This document shows, one piece after another, positions 52,060-60,160 of a DNA stretch of 64,000 nt. A program made the translations under genes and the position numbers. How positions within the stretch are numbered: the stretch's first letter is position 1; each line of letters begins with the position of its first letter. This DNA is from Devosia indica. GTDB lineage: Bacteria > Pseudomonadota > Alphaproteobacteria > Rhizobiales > Devosiaceae. The notes under the pieces were generated by a model, which had not been told where the DNA came from, did not search any database, and saw only the letters and a program-made list of their open reading frames with translations. The stretch spans positions 310,001-374,000 of the forward strand of contig NZ_PYVZ01000001.1 in NCBI RefSeq assembly GCF_003056405.1. The letters run 5' to 3'.

Positions 52060-52093
52060 GAATGTATATTACCATAATATACATTCAGGTCAA
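52060..52093 (-). promoter_or_regulatory. brnTA promoter and operator, leaderless arrangement
   Basis: Bases 52060-52086 form a perfect palindrome with 12-bp arms (GAATGTATATTA / TAATATACATTC) and a three-base centre. Read on the minus strand, TTGACC (52093-52088) and TAATAT (52071-52066) are -35 and -10 elements 16 bases apart. The -10 ends six bases before the brnT ATG, so transcription should start at or next to the A of ATG. The operator covers the -10 element and spacer, as expected for autorepression by BrnA-BrnT. Confidence 0.85.
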
Positions 52094-52106
52094 GGATTGG
52101 CCCGTC

Positions 52107-52736
52107 TTACGTCCCCGGCTCCCGGCCCGAATAGGTCGAGGGGAAGGTAAAGAAGTGGTTGGGGATCTCGACGCCCTTCTGGACATCATAGAGCGAGAAG
52201 GTCAATTCCGACCCATTGGGCTCGACGAGCGTCCACTGCGCCAGATCCTTGGTTTCGGTATCAAAGATCAGCGAGACCTGCACCGTGCCGGCCACCGTTT
52301 CGTCGATCACGGTGATCGAGAGATAGCCATCGGTATTGGTAACGTCGATGACATTGGCGTTGAGCAGGTTGATCTGGTCGCCCAGGAATTGGCGCAGCGG
52401 GATCGAATCCTGCGGATAGGCGTAATAGGTCTCCTCACGCCGGTCGACGACATAAAAGCCCCGGCCGATCGAGACGATTTCCTCGCGGCTGGGCGGGGCA
52501 TAGCGAAACGCCACCTTGTTGGGCCGCTCGATGAAGAAGGTGCCTTCCTGGCGTCCGCCATTGGTGTCGATCTGCAAAAAGCGCCCCACCATGGTGCGGA
52601 TGGCCGAGTTGTGCGCATTGATTTCGTTGATCAATTGCTGCTCCTCAGCCGTGAGCGCACGGCTCTGGGCCAGCACCGGCAAAGCGGGCGAGAGGGCGGC
52701 GGCAAGGCCGAGCATGAGAGCGGTGCGGCGAATCAT
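52107..52736 (-). CDS. lolA: Outer-membrane lipoprotein carrier LolA-like protein
   Basis: A 209-residue periplasmic protein. A signal peptide (MIRRTALMLGLAAALSPALPVLA, cleavage before QSRAL) precedes INEINAHNSAIRTMVGRFLQIDTNGGRQEGTFFIERPNKVAFRYAPPSREEIVSIGRGFYVVDRREE, a typical LolA beta-half-barrel pattern. It ends with a short strand (HFFTFPSTY). LolA shuttles lipoproteins from LolCDE to the outer membrane. GAGGAAA lies about eight bases before the ATG. In Rhizobiales it normally follows ftsK; here a 506-base structured gap separates them. Confidence 0.92.
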   Translation of the reverse strand: MIRRTALMLGLAAALSPALPVLAQSRALTAEEQQLINEINAHNSAIRTMVGRFLQIDTNGGRQEGTFFIERPNKVAFRYAPPSREEIVSIGRGFYVVDRREETYYAYPQDSIPLRQFLGDQINLLNANVIDVTNTDGYLSITVIDETVAGTVQVSLIFDTETKDLAQWTLVEPNGSELTFSLYDVQKGVEIPNHFFTFPSTYSGREPGT

Positions 52737-53170
52737 GGGCGGGATTTCCTCGCTGGGTCGTTTGGTAGAGCCTAACCTAGGCAGCAATTGCGGCAACAGG
52801 TGGAAAGTTCCGCCGTGGTTGATTTCACCATGCAGAGAGCGCTTATCTGCCCTTGGTGCGCGCCTTGCTGACGGACAATCGCAGTCGCCAAGGCGTGCGG
52901 ATTGACCGGCCGCGCAAATAGATATCCCCGTGTCCAAAACTGCCCTTATCCTTTCAGCCATCTCTCCCGCGATGGGCGGACTGCAGCGAACAGTTGCGGG
53001 AGGAACCGGTGAGACTGGATTCGCTCCAGGGCTCGTCTGCTCGTTGGGCCACCTTGCGACGAGCGATCAATAGGGGCCACGACAGCAGGAGAAACCCGGT
53101 ATCCCGAGGCGGCGACGTCTCTATTACTTAGTTTTACTGAGACGCACGCGCCTCGGGATACGTCCATTTC
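52737..53170. other. Non-coding gap between ftsK and lolA with four inverted repeats
   Basis: No convincing gene is present; short open frames here lack a start signal and family resemblance. Four inverted repeats follow each other: TGCGCGCCTTG / CAAGGCGTGCG (52857-52867 with 52889-52899, 11 pairs incl. wobbles); CTCCCGC / GCGGGAG (52964-52970 with 52996-53002); GCTCGTC / GACGAGC (53031-53037 with 53058-53064); and TATCCCGAGGCG / CGCCTCGGGATA (53100-53111 with 53149-53160). The last one contains a further inner stem CGTCTC / GAGACG. None has a following T-tract. Confidence 0.7.
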
Positions 53171-53204
53171 AGACAAAACCGCCAGCGCCTTGCGGCACCG
53201 GCGG
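53171..53204 (-). terminator. Terminator of ftsK
   Basis: On the minus strand a CCGCC...GGCGG stem with inner GCC/GGC pairing and a GCAA loop is followed by TTTTGTCT. It lies 39 bases beyond the ftsK stop. Confidence 0.75.
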
Positions 53205-53242
53205 GGATTTGTCACGGCCATGCGGATGGTCAGGCGCGCGGA

Positions 53243-55945
53243 TCAGTATCCGTCGGCATTGTCGCCCACCAGGATCTCGCGCTTGCCGGCGTGATTGGCC
53301 GGAGAGATGACGCCTTCATTTTCCATGCGCTCGATCAGCGTGGCGGCCTTGTTATAGCCGATGGCCAGGCGTCGCTGGATATAGGAAGTGGAGGCCTTCT
53401 TGTCGGTCATCACGATATGAACGGCCTTGTCATAGAGCTCGTCGCCCGAGCCGGGATAGCTCTCGTCGCTGGTGCCGCCACCCTCGCCAAAGCCGCCCTC
53501 GTCTTCCTCGGTGATATTGTCGAGATAGTCCGGCGTACCCTGGCTCTTGAGATGGGCAACGACCGATTCCACCTCATTGTCCGAGACGAAGGCACCATGC
53601 AGGCGCTTGGTGCGGCCGCCCGAGGCCATGTAGAGCATGTCGCCATTGCCCAGGAGCTGTTCGGCGCCCTGCTCGCCCAGGATGGTGCGGCTGTCGATCT
53701 TGGACGTCACCATGAAGGAGATACGCGTCGGGAAATTGGCCTTGATCGTGCCGGTGATGACGTCGACCGAGGGACGCTGAGTGGCCGTGACCATGTGAAT
53801 GCCGGCAGCACGCGCCATCTGCGCCAGGCGCTGGATGGCGCCTTCGATATCCTTGCCCGCGACCATCATCAGGTCGGCCATTTCGTCGACAATGATCACG
53901 ATATAGGGCAAGGGCTCGAGATCGAATTCCTCGCTTTCGAAGATCGCCTCGCCGGTTTCGCGGTCAAAGCCGGTCTGCACCGTGCGGGTGATCGTGCGGC
54001 CTTCCTTGTTGGCCTCGGCCACGCGCTGGTTGAAGCCGTCGATGTTTCTGACACCGATCTTGCTCATCTTGCGGTAGCGGTCTTCCATCTCGCGCACCGC
54101 CCATTTGAGCGCCACGACCGCCTTTTGCGGATCGGTGACGACGGGGGTCAGCAGATGGGGAATGCCGTCATAAATGCTCAATTCGAGCATTTTCGGATCG
54201 ATCATGATCATGCGGCACTGCTCGGGCGTCATCTGGTAGAGCAGCGACAGGATAAAGGTATTGATACCTACCGACTTGCCCGAGCCGGTGGTGCCGGCGA
54301 TAAGCAGGTGCGGCATGCGCGCCAGATCGGCAATGACGGGTTCGCCGCCAATGGTCTTACCCAGGCAGATCGGCAGCTTGCCCTTCATCTTCTCGAAATC
54401 GGAGCTGGCCAGCATTTCGCGGAAGTAAACAGTCTCGCGGGTCTGGTTGGGCAGCTCGATACCAATGGCATTGCGGCCCGGCACCACGGCAACACGGGCC
54501 GAGATGGCGCTCATCGAGCGGGCGATGTCATCAGCCAGCGAAATCACGCGGCTCGACTTGATACCGGGCGCCGGCTCAAGTTCGAACAGGGTTACCACCG
54601 GGCCGGGACGGACATTGATGATGTCGCCCTTGACGCCGAAATCGGCCAAGACAGCCTCAAGCTGGCGGGCCATTTCCTCGAGCCGCTCGGGGGCATGCTC
54701 GGGCATGGGGCCGCCGCGCTTGGGTTCGGCCAGCAGGCTAAGCTCGGGCAATTCGAACCCGGATGGTTCATCGAGCAGCGAGCCCTGCGCCTCGCGGAAC
54801 ACACGCTGGCCCTGCGCCGGGCGCGGCGCGGGCGCAGTGACCCGCGGGGCGGCCGGATCGGCGGGGTGGAAGCGCGAATCGCCGCGCTGGGTGCGCGCCG
54901 GCATAGGCGCATCGGGGACGAAAGGAATATCGTCCTCTTCCGGCTCATCGGGATAATCGATGGCAGTGTCGTCATAGTCCGATTGCGCCAGAACGCGCGC
55001 CGTGGGCTCAAAGCTCGGCTCGACATGCTGGGCCGGGACATGAATGCGGCGCTGCGGCGCGGCAGCAACCGGCTCACGATCGGCTTGGAGCTGAGGCTCA
55101 GGCGCATGCATGGGCGGCTCGGCGCCATGTTCGAAATCGGCACTGTCCTGGGCGGCACGGCGCGCCGCATGCTCGGCCTTGGCGCGGCGGAAGGCGGTGC
55201 GCAGGGAATAGCCCATGTGTACAACCGCACCCATTGCCACTTCGACAATCGGGTTGGGCTCGCGCTCATCGTCTCCGGCGGCCTGCCGCGCCGAGGGCTT
55301 TGCGGGCTTGGCCGGAATGGACGTGCCCAGGCCCATGGCGATCCAGAACAGGGCCAGGGCCGGTGCGCTGAGGATGATGGCAAACAGGGTCGAGGTCAGC
55401 GGCTGCGGGTCGCCGCCGGCAATCAGGCCGGCCAGATTGGTGAACAGCATGCCGGCAAGGCCGCCCAGCCCGGTGGGCAGGGGCCAGGTTTCGGGCATGG
55501 CAACAAATGCAAAGACCCCGGCGAACAGGAGGACCGCGCCGAGCCAGGCGCCGAGGCGCAGTCCAGCACGGGTGACCACGTGGCGGCGCGCCATGGCCCA
55601 TCCCCAAAGTGCCAATGGGACCACCATGACCAGACCCGCAAGCCCGAGGAACTGGAACACCAGATCGGCGATGACGGCGCCAGGATAGCCGAGCCAGTTG
55701 GCCGGCGCCTTGGCGGTCGCCAGCGACAAAGACGGATCGTCAACCGACCAGGAGGCGAGCGCTGCCAGCAGAACCGCGCACAGCCCCAGCACGATCAGGC
55801 CGGCGATCCGCAAGGGAATGCGAATCGCGATGGCTGGCGGCGGCATCGGCGCCTTGCCCGAACGGCCCGGATTGCGGGCGGCGCGGGCAGGCAGGCTGCG
55901 GACTTCGTCGAGGGTCGGAATGGGATGGCTGGGCATGAAACGCAT
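53243..55945 (-). CDS. ftsK: DNA translocase FtsK
   Basis: A 900-residue divisome DNA pump. Four to five N-terminal membrane segments (about residues 43-200) are followed by a Pro/Gln-rich linker (about 240-420) and the motor: Walker [12 protein letters not shown] around residue 548-558, Walker B as [16 protein letters not shown], and [12 protein letters not shown]. The C-terminal gamma winged helix ([31 protein letters not shown]) recognises KOPS-like DNA. It moves the terminus region and activates XerCD. The ATG at 55945 is used; the next ATG is three codons in. Confidence 0.97.
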   Translation of the reverse strand: MRFMPSHPIPTLDEVRSLPARAARNPGRSGKAPMPPPAIAIRIPLRIAGLIVLGLCAVLLAALASWSVDDPSLSLATAKAPANWLGYPGAVIADLVFQFLGLAGLVMVVPLALWGWAMARRHVVTRAGLRLGAWLGAVLLFAGVFAFVAMPETWPLPTGLGGLAGMLFTNLAGLIAGGDPQPLTSTLFAIILSAPALALFWIAMGLGTSIPAKPAKPSARQAAGDDEREPNPIVEVAMGAVVHMGYSLRTAFRRAKAEHAARRAAQDSADFEHGAEPPMHAPEPQLQADREPVAAAPQRRIHVPAQHVEPSFEPTARVLAQSDYDDTAIDYPDEPEEDDIPFVPDAPMPARTQRGDSRFHPADPAAPRVTAPAPRPAQGQRVFREAQGSLLDEPSGFELPELSLLAEPKRGGPMPEHAPERLEEMARQLEAVLADFGVKGDIINVRPGPVVTLFELEPAPGIKSSRVISLADDIARSMSAISARVAVVPGRNAIGIELPNQTRETVYFREMLASSDFEKMKGKLPICLGKTIGGEPVIADLARMPHLLIAGTTGSGKSVGINTFILSLLYQMTPEQCRMIMIDPKMLELSIYDGIPHLLTPVVTDPQKAVVALKWAVREMEDRYRKMSKIGVRNIDGFNQRVAEANKEGRTITRTVQTGFDRETGEAIFESEEFDLEPLPYIVIIVDEMADLMMVAGKDIEGAIQRLAQMARAAGIHMVTATQRPSVDVITGTIKANFPTRISFMVTSKIDSRTILGEQGAEQLLGNGDMLYMASGGRTKRLHGAFVSDNEVESVVAHLKSQGTPDYLDNITEEDEGGFGEGGGTSDESYPGSGDELYDKAVHIVMTDKKASTSYIQRRLAIGYNKAATLIERMENEGVISPANHAGKREILVGDNADGY

Positions 55946-56040
55946 TACTCACTGTCGGCCCGCAAACCATCGCAGTGGGCCGTAATGGCGTCATGCTATC
56001 CGGGTGTGGTTAATCGCGTGCTAACCATCGCCCAATGGGC

Positions 56041-56071
56041 AAAAGGAACGGGCGGCACCGAGATGCCGCCC
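56041..56071 (-). terminator. Terminator after amtB copy 1
   Basis: A perfect 8-bp stem GGGCGGCA / TGCCGCCC (56050-56057, 56064-56071) with a six-base loop, followed on the minus strand by GTTCCTTTT. It lies 13 bases past the amtB stop. Confidence 0.85.
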
Positions 56072-56083
56072 GCCGGAAGTGAC

Positions 56084-57427
56084 CTAATTATAGGCGCGTT
56101 CGCCATGGGTCGAGAGGTCGAGGCCGTCGCTTTCGGCCTGTTCAGACACCTTGGCGCCGCCGAACAAGGCCTTGACGATGAGCATTGCAATCAGCGCCAC
56201 CACACCGGACCAGAGCACCGCCACGATAACGCTGGTGAGCTGCACCATGAACTGGCCGCCCATGTCGTAGCCATCGAGCGGATAGCCGCCGAAGGAGGGA
56301 TTGGCGACAATGGCGGTACCCAGGGCACCGACAATGCCGCCGACGCCGTGAATGCCGAAGACATCGAGGCTGTCGTCATATTTGAGCATGGGCTTGAGAT
56401 TGACCACGGCCCACAGGCAGATCACGCCAGCCACGCCGCCGAGCACGATGGCTCCACCGACGCCGGAGAAACCTGCGGCCGGGGTGATGGCCACCAGACC
56501 CGCGACAGCGCCAGAAACGGCACCCAGGGCCGAGGCATGGCCGCGGGTGATGCGCTCACCGAGCGCCCAGGCGAGAGCCCCGGCAGCCGGCGCCAGAACG
56601 GTGTTGATCAGGGCCACGGCGGTCAGCGCATTGGCCTCCAGGTTCGAACCGGCATTAAAGCCGAACCAACCGAACCAGAGCAGGCCGGTGCCGATATAGG
56701 TCAGGACCAGATTGTGGGGCGGAATGGGTTCCTTGAGATAGCCCTTGCGTGCGCCCAGCATCAGGGCCGCCACCAGCGCCGCTACGCCCGAATTGATATG
56801 CACCACCGTGCCGCCGGCAAAGTCATAGGCGCCCATGTTGAACAGCAGGCCCGGACCGGACCAGACCATGTGCGCCATAGGCACATAGGAGAAGGTGAAC
56901 CAGATCGCGAGGAACGCCATCAGTGCGCCGAACTTCATGCGCTCGGCAATGCCGCCCACGATCAAGGTCGAGGTGATGCAGGCAAAGGTGAGCTGGAACA
57001 CCACAAAGACCATTTCGGGCAGTTCATAACCGGCCGAGAAGGTCGCAGCAGTGGATTCGAGCGTCACGCCGGAGAGGAAGAATTTGGAGAAATCGCCGAA
57101 AAAGGCCGACAGCCCGCCTTCGGTGGGGCCGGCAAAGGCCAGCGAATAGCCGTAGGCGACCCAGAGAATGGCAATCATGGAGAAGCCCATGAACACCTGG
57201 GTCAAGACGCTCAGAATATTCTTGGCGCGCACCAGGCCACCATAGAACAGGGCCAAGCCTGGCACGGTCATGACGATGACGACCATTGTCGACACCAGCA
57301 TCCATGCCACGTCACCCTTATCGACTACCGCGGCGGCGGTTTCGGCTGCGGCGTCCTGCGCGACAGCCGGCAGAGCCATGAGGAGGGAGGCCAGAGTCGC
57401 GCCCCCCAGAACTTTGGACAGATTCAT
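56084..57427 (-). CDS. amtB: Ammonium transporter, copy 1
   Basis: A 447-residue Amt protein with an N-terminal signal-like segment (SKVLGGATLASLLMALPAVA, cleavage before QDAAAE) and 11 membrane helices. The two pore His are in GGTVVHINSGVAALVAAL and VFGIHGVGGIVGALG; GLALFYGGLVRAKN is the Amt N-terminal signature. It conducts NH4+/NH3 into the cell under nitrogen limitation and is closed by its PII partner GlnK. It lies 29 bases downstream of glnK copy 1. It is a different Amt subtype from copy 2 at 58128. Confidence 0.96.
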   Translation of the reverse strand: MNLSKVLGGATLASLLMALPAVAQDAAAETAAAVVDKGDVAWMLVSTMVVIVMTVPGLALFYGGLVRAKNILSVLTQVFMGFSMIAILWVAYGYSLAFAGPTEGGLSAFFGDFSKFFLSGVTLESTAATFSAGYELPEMVFVVFQLTFACITSTLIVGGIAERMKFGALMAFLAIWFTFSYVPMAHMVWSGPGLLFNMGAYDFAGGTVVHINSGVAALVAALMLGARKGYLKEPIPPHNLVLTYIGTGLLWFGWFGFNAGSNLEANALTAVALINTVLAPAAGALAWALGERITRGHASALGAVSGAVAGLVAITPAAGFSGVGGAIVLGGVAGVICLWAVVNLKPMLKYDDSLDVFGIHGVGGIVGALGTAIVANPSFGGYPLDGYDMGGQFMVQLTSVIVAVLWSGVVALIAMLIVKALFGGAKVSEQAESDGLDLSTHGERAYN

Positions 57428-57456
57428 TGAATTTTGTCTCCGGGTTGGGAAGCGGC

Positions 57457-57795
57457 TTAGAGCGCGGAAGCGCCGGTTTCGCCGGTGCGGATTCGAGTCA
57501 CGGCCAAGAGGTCGAGCACAAAGATCTTGCCATCGCCGATGCGGCCGGTCTGGGCCGCCTCGCGGATGGCGGTGGCGACCTGTTCGGCCAGATCGTCATC
57601 GACCGCGATTTCGAGCTTGAGCTTGGGCAGGAAGTGCACGGCATATTCGGTGCCGCGGTAGATCTCGGAATGCCCCTTCTGACGCCCATAGCCCTTGACC
57701 TCGGTGACGGTCATGCCGTGTACGTCGAGCGAAGTGAGCGCCTGCCGGACCTCTTCGAGGCGGGACGGCTTGATGATGGCAACCACCAGTTTCAT
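57457..57795 (-). CDS. glnK: PII signal-transduction protein GlnK, copy 1
   Basis: A 112-residue PII protein. The T-loop [17 protein letters not shown] ends in Y51, the uridylylation site; the B- and C-loops are the [11 protein letters not shown] and RIRTGETG regions. It senses ATP/ADP and 2-oxoglutarate and plugs AmtB when nitrogen is plentiful. It differs from the second copy (59539) at about ten positions. A sigma-54-like promoter lies at 57847-57863, about 50 bases upstream of the ATG. Cotranscribed with amtB copy 1. Confidence 0.97.
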   Translation of the reverse strand: MKLVVAIIKPSRLEEVRQALTSLDVHGMTVTEVKGYGRQKGHSEIYRGTEYAVHFLPKLKLEIAVDDDLAEQVATAIREAAQTGRIGDGKIFVLDLLAVTRIRTGETGASAL

Positions 57796-58127
57796 GTGAC
57801 CCCCTTTGGCGCCGCGACGGCGCGTGTTGGAACGTCACAGAAGAGTCAAACCCCGTGCCAAATGATCCGGCAGCGATTTTGCCTTTTATTTCAGGCACTT
57901 ATGGATCGCAGACGCAAACAGCCTTGGAAATGGGCAACTTTGTGCCCAATTTCCATGCAGAAAACTCCCGCGGTGCTTATTTTTCAGGCATCTTGCCAGG
58001 GGTGTGCAGTCCGCGCGTTTTGCGAGTGGGAAGCCTCTGTGGCGGGCCAAGAGGGACGCGGGCTGCACGCCGCTGGCAAGCGGCAGATAGCCGGACCCAA
58101 AGGGGCCCGGCCATCCAGAGTTATGAG
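57796..58127. other. Intergenic region between the two glnK-amtB modules
   Basis: 332 bases without a gene. The glnK1-proximal end holds the sigma-54-like promoter (57847-57863). The middle has a hairpin GGAAATGGGCA / TGCCCAATTTCC (57926-57954), and the amtB2-proximal end a hairpin GCCGGACCC / GGGCCCGGC with one mismatch (58090-58111). Neither has a good T-tract, so termination of the upstream operon here is uncertain. Confidence 0.6.
57847..57863 (-). promoter_or_regulatory. Sigma-54-like promoter of glnK copy 1
   Basis: On the minus strand TTGGCACGGGGTTTGAC matches the -24/-12 consensus TGGCACGN4TTGCW with correct GG-N10 spacing, except that the -12 dinucleotide is GA instead of GC. It lies about 50 bases upstream of the glnK ATG, and the second glnK has the same arrangement. 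Confidence 0.7.
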
Positions 58128-59510
58128 TTACTTGAACTCGGGATAGGCTTCGACGCCCACCTCGGCCTTGTCCAGACCCAGGTCTTCGTCCTCGGCGGTC
58201 GGGCGCAGGCCCATGATCGACTTGAGGATGAACCAGACCACGAAACTCACCACGAACACGAAGATGCCAACGATGATGATCGAGATGAGCTGGCCACCCA
58301 GGGTCGCATCGGGGTTGGTGAAGACCACCGCAATCGTGCCCCAGATACCGGCCAGCAGGTGAACCGGAATGGCGCCGACCACATCGTCGAGCTTGAGGCG
58401 ATCGAGCAGCGGGACGGAGAACACCACGATCAGGCCGCCAACGGCGCCGATCAGCGTTGCGGTGCCCAGGCCCGGGGTCAGCGGTTCGGCGGTGACGGCC
58501 ACAAGACCGGCCAGCGCACCGTTGAGCACGAAGGTCAGGTCGACCTTCTTGTAGATGATGGCGGTCAGGATGAGAGCCGCGAGGGCACCGCCGACGGCAC
58601 CGGCATTGGTGTTGGCCATGATGCGGCCGACATCGGCCACGTCGCCCACCGAACCCATGGCGAGCTGGGACGCACCGTTAAAGCCGTACCAACCCATCCA
58701 CAGGATGAACACGCCGAGCGTGGCGAGCGGCATGGAAGAGCCGGGCATGGCGTTGACCGAACCATCGGCATTATACTTGCCGCGTCGGGCGCCGAGGAGG
58801 ATGACGCCGGCAAGAGCGGCCCAGCCACCCACCGAGTGCACGACGGTGGACCCGGCGAAGTCGAGGAAGCCGAACTGGCTGTCGAGGAAACCGCCGCCCC
58901 ACTTCCAGGAGGCCTGGATCGGGTAGATCAGCGCCGTCAGGACCGCGGTGAAGATCAGGAAGGGCAGCAGCTTGATGCGTTCAGCCAGCGTGCCCGAAAC
59001 GATCGAGGCCGTGGTGGCGCAGAACATCACCTGGAAGAAGAAGTCCGAACTGGTGGCTGCATAGGAGAAGTCGTCGGCGCCATCGGCGGTGATACCTACG
59101 GCTTCGAGGACCGCGATGCCGAAGGCACCCAGATAGCCGCCGGTCTCATCCGACCCCATGGCCCAATTGCCCAGCGGATACATCAGATTGTAGCCGATGA
59201 CGTAGTACATCAAGCACGCCACGGCAAACAGCGAGACGTTCTTCAAAAGCTGCATGGAGACGTTCTTGGTGCGGACCATGCCCGCTTCGACCATGGCGAA
59301 GCCTGCGGCCATCCAGAACACCAGGATGCCGCCCAGGATCATCAGGAACGAGTTGAGGATGAACACTACGTCGGCGGAAACGCCTTCGCTCAGCGTTGCG
59401 GCAGCTTCTTCGGCGGGGGCAGCGTCCTGGCCAAGGGCCGGGAGCGACAGCAGCAGCGAGGCCAGCGCCACGCCACCCGCGATCTTTAGGGGAGTCTTGA
59501 ACCCTGTCAT
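58128..59510 (-). CDS. amtB: Ammonium transporter, copy 2
   Basis: A 460-residue Amt protein with an N-terminal signal-like segment (LKIAGGVALASLLLSLPALG, cleavage before QDAAP). The first pore His is in GSTVVHSVGGWAALAG and the second in AIPVHLLAGIWG, replacing the IHGVGG seen in copy 1; FAMVEAGMVRTKN is the N-terminal signature. This is a more divergent Amt subtype (close to those with VHS..., PVHL motifs). The C-terminal tail LRPTAEDEDLGLDKAEVGVEAYPEF is the GlnK-binding region. AGGAG precedes the ATG by ten bases. It is 28 bases after glnK copy 2. Confidence 0.95.
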   Translation of the reverse strand: MTGFKTPLKIAGGVALASLLLSLPALGQDAAPAEEAAATLSEGVSADVVFILNSFLMILGGILVFWMAAGFAMVEAGMVRTKNVSMQLLKNVSLFAVACLMYYVIGYNLMYPLGNWAMGSDETGGYLGAFGIAVLEAVGITADGADDFSYAATSSDFFFQVMFCATTASIVSGTLAERIKLLPFLIFTAVLTALIYPIQASWKWGGGFLDSQFGFLDFAGSTVVHSVGGWAALAGVILLGARRGKYNADGSVNAMPGSSMPLATLGVFILWMGWYGFNGASQLAMGSVGDVADVGRIMANTNAGAVGGALAALILTAIIYKKVDLTFVLNGALAGLVAVTAEPLTPGLGTATLIGAVGGLIVVFSVPLLDRLKLDDVVGAIPVHLLAGIWGTIAVVFTNPDATLGGQLISIIIVGIFVFVVSFVVWFILKSIMGLRPTAEDEDLGLDKAEVGVEAYPEFK

Positions 59511-59538
59511 TGTCTTTTTTCTCCTGAAATCGGTGGCG

Positions 59539-59877
59539 TCAAAGCGCGGAAGCGCCGGTTTCACCGGTGCGGATGCGGGTGACGGCGAGAAGATCGAGGA
59601 TGAAGATCTTGCCGTCGCCGATGCGCCCGGTCTGGGCGGCATCGCGGATCGCCGCGCTCACCGCGTCGGCAATGCCGTCATCGACGGCAATCTCGACCTT
59701 GAGCTTGGGCAGGAAGTGCACGGCGTATTCGGTGCCGCGATAGATTTCGGAATGACCCTTCTGGCGGCCATAGCCCTTCACCTCGGTCACGGTCATGCCG
59801 TGGACGTCGAGTGAGTTGAGCGCCTGGCGCACCTCCTCGAGCCTTGATGGTTTGATGATTGCAACCACCAGTTTCAT
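59539..59877 (-). CDS. glnK: PII signal-transduction protein GlnK, copy 2
   Basis: A 112-residue PII protein with the same T-loop (Y51) as copy 1 and an identical C-terminus. The differences cluster in residues 60-80 (KVEIAVDDGIADAVSAAIRD versus [20 protein letters not shown]). The ATG at 59877 is used; an open frame continues upstream, but a sigma-54-like promoter (59920-59936) lies inside it, so the extension is not real. It is the first gene of the second glnK-amtB module and probably gates amtB copy 2. Confidence 0.97.
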   Translation of the reverse strand: MKLVVAIIKPSRLEEVRQALNSLDVHGMTVTEVKGYGRQKGHSEIYRGTEYAVHFLPKLKVEIAVDDGIADAVSAAIRDAAQTGRIGDGKIFILDLLAVTRIRTGETGASAL

Positions 59878-59919
59878 GCTTGCCCCCTTTCTGCCTTGGG
59901 TGTTCGATGCCCAACAGGA

Positions 59920-59936
59920 CTCAAGAGCCGTGCCAG
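59920..59936 (-). promoter_or_regulatory. Sigma-54-like promoter of glnK copy 2
   Basis: On the minus strand CTGGCACGGCTCTTGAG matches the -24/-12 consensus with GG-N10 spacing and again GA at the -12 position. It is 43 bases upstream of the glnK ATG. Its layout is the same as for copy 1, although the surrounding sequence differs. Confidence 0.7.
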
Positions 59937-60160
59937 ATTGCGCCACCTCAATTTTAATCATTCATTTTCAATAGCTTACTCGATCACCTTGGGCCTGCCC
60001 GGCATTGTGACGATAGCGAGGCGGGCACCTCTTGCCTAATATTGATGCACTAACTTTCCATAAACCTTCAAATGCACATCTTTTGGGCATCTTGACCGCG
60101 GCAATGATGCGCTTGCCTCACAAGCGGTCAGGACGGACAATGCCGGGCAAGGAGATCAGC

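Noticed and set aside
52946..53221. A 91-codon minus-strand open frame in the ftsK-lolA gap
   Set aside because: It runs through three inverted repeats and the ftsK terminator, has no ribosome binding site and shows no family resemblance.
53291..57430. A very long + strand open frame (about 1379 codons) opposite ftsK and amtB
   Set aside because: The translation is His/Gly/Asp-rich without domains, and the frame is antisense to two certain genes. GC-rich codon bias produces such frames.
57855..59489. A 544-codon + strand open frame opposite amtB copy 2
   Set aside because: Antisense shadow of a clear transporter; composition is Asp/Glu/His-rich, typical of reversed hydrophobic codons.
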